Below the pieces are notes generated by a model. The model did no database searches. It was not told the DNA's origin and worked only from the letters and a program-made list of their open reading frames with translations. Of a stretch of 40,897 bases of DNA, positions 36,428-40,897 are shown piece after piece. This DNA is from FCB group bacterium (GTDB lineage: Bacteria > Fidelibacterota > Marinisomatia > SCGC-AAA003-L08 > JACNLC01). The stretch is from positions 1 to 40,897 of the forward strand of contig JAADGM010000038.1 of assembly GCA_013152375.1 (NCBI GenBank), in the 5' to 3' direction. How positions within the stretch are numbered: the stretch's first letter is position 1; each line of letters opens with the position of its first letter. A program made the position numbers and the translations under genes.

Positions 36428-37893
36428 TGGCCAATCTGAAAAGTACAGGCACAATTCTGGAAACGCTCACATCCCTGTCTAAACAACGGGGATTTATTTT
36501 TCAAAGCAGCGAGATTTACGGCGGATTGGGCTCAACGTGGGATTATGGCCCTCTTGGCGTTGAGCTAAAGAGAAATATCAAAAACCATTGGTGGCAGGAA
36601 ATGGTCACCAGCCGTGAAAATGTTGTGGGGATGGACGCTGCTATCCTGATGCATCCCAGAGTCTGGGAAGCCAGCGGGCATGTGGAGAACTTCCATGATC
36701 CACTCGTAGACAATAAAGACTCCAAAAAACGTTACCGCCTTGATCATCTCCTGGGTGAACAAGCTCCTGAGGTGCTTGAGGAGCTGGGTGCGGCGCTTCT
36801 CAAAAAGGGACAATCCTTTGCCAATGCAGAAGAGCAGATCCAAAGCCTGGTGACAAAGCTCATTGACCTCGGGGAACGCAGTGGAGAGCTCATGAAAACC
36901 GCTGGAGTACGGGATCCCTTCAACAATGAGGTTGGGGACTGGACAGACCTCAGACAATTTAATCTCATGTTTAAAACACACATGGGTCCCGTTGCGGACT
37001 CCGGCTCGGCAGTATATCTGCGTCCGGAGACGGCGCAGGGGATATTTGTTAACTTCGCCAATGTGCAATCCACGTCTCGTCAGAAACTGCCTTTCGGAAT
37101 TGCCCAGCTCGGTAAAGCGTTCAGGAATGAGATTACCACGGGTAATTTTATCTTCAGAACGCGGGAATTTGAACAGATGGAAATGGAGTTCTTCTGTCGA
37201 CCCGATGAAACAGGTAAATGGCTGGAATACTGGTCTCAGGAACGTTTGAACTGGTTTAAATCCCTTGGGATCACGTCGGAAAAACTTCGGTTGAGACCAC
37301 ATGGCCAGGATGAGCTGGCGCATTATTCCAGTGCATGTTACGATGTGGAGTATGAATTTGATTTTGGCTGGTCGGAACTGGAAGGCATTGCAGACCGGGG
37401 TACTTTCGATCTGGATCGTCATGCAGAATTTAGCGGTAAACGACTTTCGTATTTTGATCAGGCAAATAACCAGCACATCATTCCAGCTGTTGTAGAAGCT
37501 TCAGCTGGAGTTGACAGGGCCGTCCTGACAGTTCTGGCAGATGCCTACACAGAAGAAGAGGTCAAGGGTGAAAAAAGGAATATTCTGAAATTATCGCCTA
37601 AGATCGCCCCGATAACGGTAGCTGTATTTCCCCTTTTCAACAAACTCGGCATGCCTGAGAAAGCCCGTCAAATCGTAGCAGATCTGCGAGGAGAATTCAG
37701 TGCTTTCTTCGATGCAGGAGGCTCAATCGGGCGTCGATATCGTCGGCAGGATGAAGCCGGGACGCCATTCGGAATCACCGTCGATCATCAAACTCTGGAA
37801 GATAACACCGTAACGTTACGGGACAGAGATACCATGGAGCAGGTCAGAATATCAGCCGATCAGGCGAGAAATGCCATCCGTGATAAACTATAG
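36427..37893 (+). CDS. glyS: Glycyl-tRNA synthetase, homodimeric class II type
   Basis: 488 aa; LSKQRGFIFQSSEIYGGLGSTWDYGPLGVELKRNIKNHWW, RPETAQGIFVNF, GIAQLGKAFRNEITTGNFIFRTREFEQMEMEFFC; TAATG overlap with topA. Confidence 0.97.
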   Translation: MANLKSTGTILETLTSLSKQRGFIFQSSEIYGGLGSTWDYGPLGVELKRNIKNHWWQEMVTSRENVVGMDAAILMHPRVWEASGHVENFHDPLVDNKDSKKRYRLDHLLGEQAPEVLEELGAALLKKGQSFANAEEQIQSLVTKLIDLGERSGELMKTAGVRDPFNNEVGDWTDLRQFNLMFKTHMGPVADSGSAVYLRPETAQGIFVNFANVQSTSRQKLPFGIAQLGKAFRNEITTGNFIFRTREFEQMEMEFFCRPDETGKWLEYWSQERLNWFKSLGITSEKLRLRPHGQDELAHYSSACYDVEYEFDFGWSELEGIADRGTFDLDRHAEFSGKRLSYFDQANNQHIIPAVVEASAGVDRAVLTVLADAYTEEEVKGEKRNILKLSPKIAPITVAVFPLFNKLGMPEKARQIVADLRGEFSAFFDAGGSIGRRYRRQDEAGTPFGITVDHQTLEDNTVTLRDRDTMEQVRISADQARNAIRDKL

Positions 37894-38081
37894 ACCGGCA
37901 GGTTGCCCCAATTTCATACCCTACCCTAATTGCTTTTGAAAATTCATTCCTAAGCACCGAATTTATTTGAATAAATTGTTGTTTTGGGGATATTCATCGC
38001 TGTAGTGTAAATTTCCCATACCTGGAAATCATATTTGCGGGTTTTTAATGTTTTCCGATTTTAAATCAATGGAAGGAGTAA

Positions 38082-38273
38082 ATGATGATAAAAAATGTCG
38101 GTAGTTCAGATAAACTGATTCGTTACCTGTTAGGTCTCGTTATTCTGGGCTTTGGATATTATTATAAAAGTTGGTGGGGTCTTGTTGGAATCATCCCCAT
38201 CGGAACGGCATTGATGGGCTGGTGCCCGGCTTATCTGCCTTTCAAACTCAGTACAAACAAAAAAGAGGATTAA
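38082..38273 (+). CDS. DUF2892-like small membrane protein
   Basis: 63 aa; KNVGSSDKLIRYLLGLVILGFGYYYKSWWGLVGIIPIGTALMGWCPAYLPF; RBS GGAAGGAG upstream. Confidence 0.82.
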   Translation: MMIKNVGSSDKLIRYLLGLVILGFGYYYKSWWGLVGIIPIGTALMGWCPAYLPFKLSTNKKED

Positions 38274-38280
38274 TTTTATA

Positions 38281-38333
38281 GTATCGAACAGGAAAATCAA
38301 CCCTTCCGTCAGTATGTGATTTTCCTGTGATAC
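38281..38333 (+). repeat. Long inverted repeat / hairpin directly downstream of the DUF2892 gene
   Basis: GTATC-ga-ACAGGAAAATCA (38281-38299) pairs with TGATTTTCCTGT-GATAC (38317-38333): 17 complementary bp with a 2-nt bulge and a 17-nt loop. Confidence 0.8.
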
Positions 38334-38362
38334 CTGTAAACAACTAAATCAAATCAACCAAT

Positions 38363-38394
38363 AAAAAAGGCTGCCCAAACAGGCAGCCTTTTTT
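38363..38394. terminator. Bidirectional Rho-independent terminator between convergent genes
   Basis: AAAAAA-GGCTGCC-CAAACA-GGCAGCC-TTTTTT; perfect 7-bp GC-rich stem with A-tract and T-tract on opposite sides. Confidence 0.92.
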
Positions 38395-38413
38395 ATTGAT
38401 AAAGAATATATTA

Positions 38414-40897
38414 CTACTTTACCAGCATTACTTTCTGTTTCAATGAAACATTGTCAGAAGTCATGCTGATCAGGTAAACACCACTGGAGTAATTTTCGGC
38501 ATCCCAGACGATCTGGTGATTTCCTGCGCTTAGGTCTTCATTCATTAAGACCGCAACTTCGTGTCCGAGCATATCGTGAACCCGAATCTGAACATGAGAT
38601 TCTTTCGGCAGACCAAAAGATATGGTCGTGACCGGATTGAATGGATTCGGATATGCAGGATTCAGGACATAAGTGTCAGGAATTACGGAGGTATTCACCG
38701 CAACGCCATTACCATGCCAGTCAGCCACAATGCCCGATTCTATCGTCATTGAACCCTCGAAACTGAATAATGCGGTACTCAGTAAGGGGGAGCCATCTGT
38801 CGAATAGAGCAGGATTGTATTATCAGAGGACTGAATTTCCCAGCCGTCACTCACATTGGAAGTAACAATGGAGAAATTACCGGTAACGTTCAGTTGAACA
38901 CCTGCCACTTTACCGTCAACCGTAAGCTCGACCTGGTTTGATTCAATCATGATCTGGGCTGATTTTACCGGTTCACCTTTATCGATACGACCGCCCAGGA
39001 TCAGGTCGATAATGGTAACGATATCAAGAATGTCAACGGAACCGTTTCCGTCCACATCAGCAGCTGCGATCTGTTCATCCGTGAAGGTCTGAGTCCCAAG
39101 GATATAACCGACGATTTGGACAACATCGAGAATATCCAGTGAGCAGCTGTTATCCACATCACCGGGAACTGCTTCACCCTGGTTCCACCATTCACCGCAG
39201 GGACCATAATATTCCATCAGAGCTTCTGCCAGAGCGACATCTTCAGGTTCTGCCCAATCGGTGAGTGACAGATCTGCGCCCGTACCAAAGATTGGGTCAG
39301 CGCCATTTTCAAATTCTCTGTGACAACTTACAGCACAGGAATTTGGCATCGCATAATCCAGGGTCTTCGAAGGAGGAATAGGCTCGAAAGTATGTGAATG
39401 GATATCATATGCAACTGCAGATTTGGCCACTTTCGGCATGTGACATTTAGTACATCTGCTGGGTCCGTTCACAGGATCATAGGGATGATGCGTGTGTTCT
39501 GAAACGATTGCACCGATGGCCTCAATATTGTTATCATACTCGGCCACCATCTCTTTTGAGATATCCGCAAAATCTCCGTGTGTGGAGTGACAGGCCAGGC
39601 AGAGGGTATTGTTGTCAGGTTCGGTTGCAATGATGAGACCGTCTTCATCGATTTCTTCAACGACCTGGTGTTCTCCGCCGCCATGTGGATCGTGACATTC
39701 GTAACATCTGACTTCATGATAAGCAAAGGTAGGCTTACTTGATTCATAAAAATCATAGTACTGCTGATGATGTTTCTTTGAGGTTTGCTTTTCACCTTCA
39801 ATTTGTCCATCACCCCAGAAGCCACCATGGTTGATGTAGTAGTCACCCCAGACATCGCCAACTTCCCAGTCGTGCATATCACCTTCAACATCGTTAAAGG
39901 GATAGGAAAGTGTCTCGTTGGGGAAGCTTTTACCCCGTGAGTGACAGAAGCCGCAGAGGTCGTTAGACTGCTGAGCGGTAAGGTCACTCGGGTTCACGAT
40001 ACCAGCGGGATCGCCAAAGTGATCACCACCGGGGCCGTGACAACGTTCACAACTGGTGTTGATCAGATCGGGAGCGCCATCACCATCGATATCATAAGTG
40101 GTAATTCCCATATCAGCCGCAGATGCATCAGGTGCATCAGCTACCCATTCTCCATCTGCCGTTTGGCTCACGTCGGTATAGGTGAAGTGACAGCCAACAC
40201 AGCCCTTTTCGAAGGAACGACTGTTACCGGCAATGTCTGCCGCGGTTGTCGCTGATCCGTAAATGGGCATATCAGCGTCATCATACCAGGCATCTGCATG
40301 GTAGGTCACATATTCATTTGTGGTCTCGTTGAACTGTACCGGAGAGACATAGTGACCGAAAGATTCAGATCCATCAGCCAGCGGGACTTTCAGCACATAG
40401 CGCTGTTTATACAAACCGCTTCCGCCATACGTCAGGGCTACCGGGTAAGTCAGTTCACCCATGGTGATGGTGTATGTATCTGTACCGGCATCGTAACCCA
40501 ATACCGGAGCATTAGCACCATATTGAGCAAATGCATCGACGGTTGACAGATCCAGGCCGTCCATGAAGTCATCGACACCATTTCCATCGACATCAGCAAT
40601 GATACCGTAGAGGTCCTGCATCGAATTCTCTCCTTTTGGTACGGTGAATCCGTTAGCATGTAAGGTTGTCCTCCAACCTGATTTATCAGGATGACAGGAA
40701 AGACAGGTTTCAGGTCCGACGTATGTATTGGCATCAGCAGGTGCATGGATCATTGCAGCAAAGCCCACGAGTTCTTCCACAGTTTTATCTGGAATATCGT
40801 CATCAGGATCATCGTTATGACAGGCCAGACAGGTATGCTGTAAGTCCAGAGAAGCTTCTCTGCCGTCCTCGTCTCTCACGTATGAACCATCTTCCGT
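38414..40897 (-). CDS. Partial (5' end outside window) extracellular multiheme c-type cytochrome with dockerin-like pair and T9SS-type C-terminal sorting domain
   Basis: Eight CXXCH motifs (CLACH, CLSCH, CVGCH, CERCH, CGFCH, CYECH, CLACH, CTKCH) plus one CX3CH (CAVSCH); dockerin-like duplicate GDVDNSCSLDILDVVQIVGYIL / ADVDGNGSVDILDIVTIIDLIL; C-terminal YPNPFNPVTTISFGLP...LKQKVMLVK. Confidence 0.88.
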   Translation of the reverse strand, partial: TEDGSYVRDEDGREASLDLQHTCLACHNDDPDDDIPDKTVEELVGFAAMIHAPADANTYVGPETCLSCHPDKSGWRTTLHANGFTVPKGENSMQDLYGIIADVDGNGVDDFMDGLDLSTVDAFAQYGANAPVLGYDAGTDTYTITMGELTYPVALTYGGSGLYKQRYVLKVPLADGSESFGHYVSPVQFNETTNEYVTYHADAWYDDADMPIYGSATTAADIAGNSRSFEKGCVGCHFTYTDVSQTADGEWVADAPDASAADMGITTYDIDGDGAPDLINTSCERCHGPGGDHFGDPAGIVNPSDLTAQQSNDLCGFCHSRGKSFPNETLSYPFNDVEGDMHDWEVGDVWGDYYINHGGFWGDGQIEGEKQTSKKHHQQYYDFYESSKPTFAYHEVRCYECHDPHGGGEHQVVEEIDEDGLIIATEPDNNTLCLACHSTHGDFADISKEMVAEYDNNIEAIGAIVSEHTHHPYDPVNGPSRCTKCHMPKVAKSAVAYDIHSHTFEPIPPSKTLDYAMPNSCAVSCHREFENGADPIFGTGADLSLTDWAEPEDVALAEALMEYYGPCGEWWNQGEAVPGDVDNSCSLDILDVVQIVGYILGTQTFTDEQIAAADVDGNGSVDILDIVTIIDLILGGRIDKGEPVKSAQIMIESNQVELTVDGKVAGVQLNVTGNFSIVTSNVSDGWEIQSSDNTILLYSTDGSPLLSTALFSFEGSMTIESGIVADWHGNGVAVNTSVIPDTYVLNPAYPNPFNPVTTISFGLPKESHVQIRVHDMLGHEVAVLMNEDLSAGNHQIVWDAENYSSGVYLISMTSDNVSLKQKVMLVK

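Noticed and set aside
36565-37476. 303-aa ORF on - strand
   Set aside because: Antisense to glyS with no recognisable domain; length explained by GC/codon bias of the opposite strand.
39469-39987. 172-aa - strand ORF in another frame of the cytochrome gene
   Set aside because: Different frame of the supported cytochrome; Ser/Thr-rich and without heme motifs.
1-40897. CRISPR array, rRNA operon, prophage or IS transposase
   Set aside because: No regularly spaced repeats, rRNA-like stretches, or transposase/integrase/phage ORFs were recognised in the window.

Overview
This is a gene-dense bacterial window with a Gram-negative outer-membrane gene set. It probably comes from an FCB-like lineage, judging by a T9SS-type C-terminal signal, an LpxC-FabZ fusion and FloA/NfeD, but the taxon cannot be fixed from sequence alone. 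Main blocks: (1) a repeat-rich non-coding left edge; (2) a FloA/NfeD membrane-microdomain operon (-); (3) a small metal-handling block (-) with an ACR3 arsenite carrier, an ICMT-like methyltransferase, a MerT-MerP fusion and an HMA-CDF fusion; (4) a long (+) envelope cluster from 7.1 to 21.2 kb: lpxL-like, sua5/yrdC, msbA-like, CDP-glycerol glycerophosphotransferase-like, ispD/tarI-like, licC-like, tandem licD/fukutin-like, GT29 sialyltransferase-like, CMP-nonulosonate synthetase, LTA-synthase-like sulfatase-fold enzyme, neuB/NANS-like, kdsC-like phosphatase, waaA and a DUF3108 protein; (5) a (-) lipid A/BAM/isoprenoid operon: uppS-bamA-ompH-lpxD-lpxC/fabZ-lpxA-hypothetical-dxr-rseP; (6) mrp, ferredoxin, DUF2797; (7) topA-glyS; (8) a truncated multiheme cytochrome with a dockerin pair and a T9SS-type C-terminal domain. 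The best candidate for an undescribed system is the 10.4-20.4 kb block. It appears to combine a nonulosonic-acid pathway (NANS-like synthase, KdsC-like phosphatase, CMP-synthetase, cysteine-free GT29-type transferase) with a phospho-alcohol transfer set (two CDP-alcohol-type cytidylyltransferases, a TagB/TarF-like enzyme, a LicD-like enzyme carrying a degenerate duplicate domain, and an LtaS-like enzyme), placed between msbA and waaA. All family calls come from motif reading only; no searches were run.
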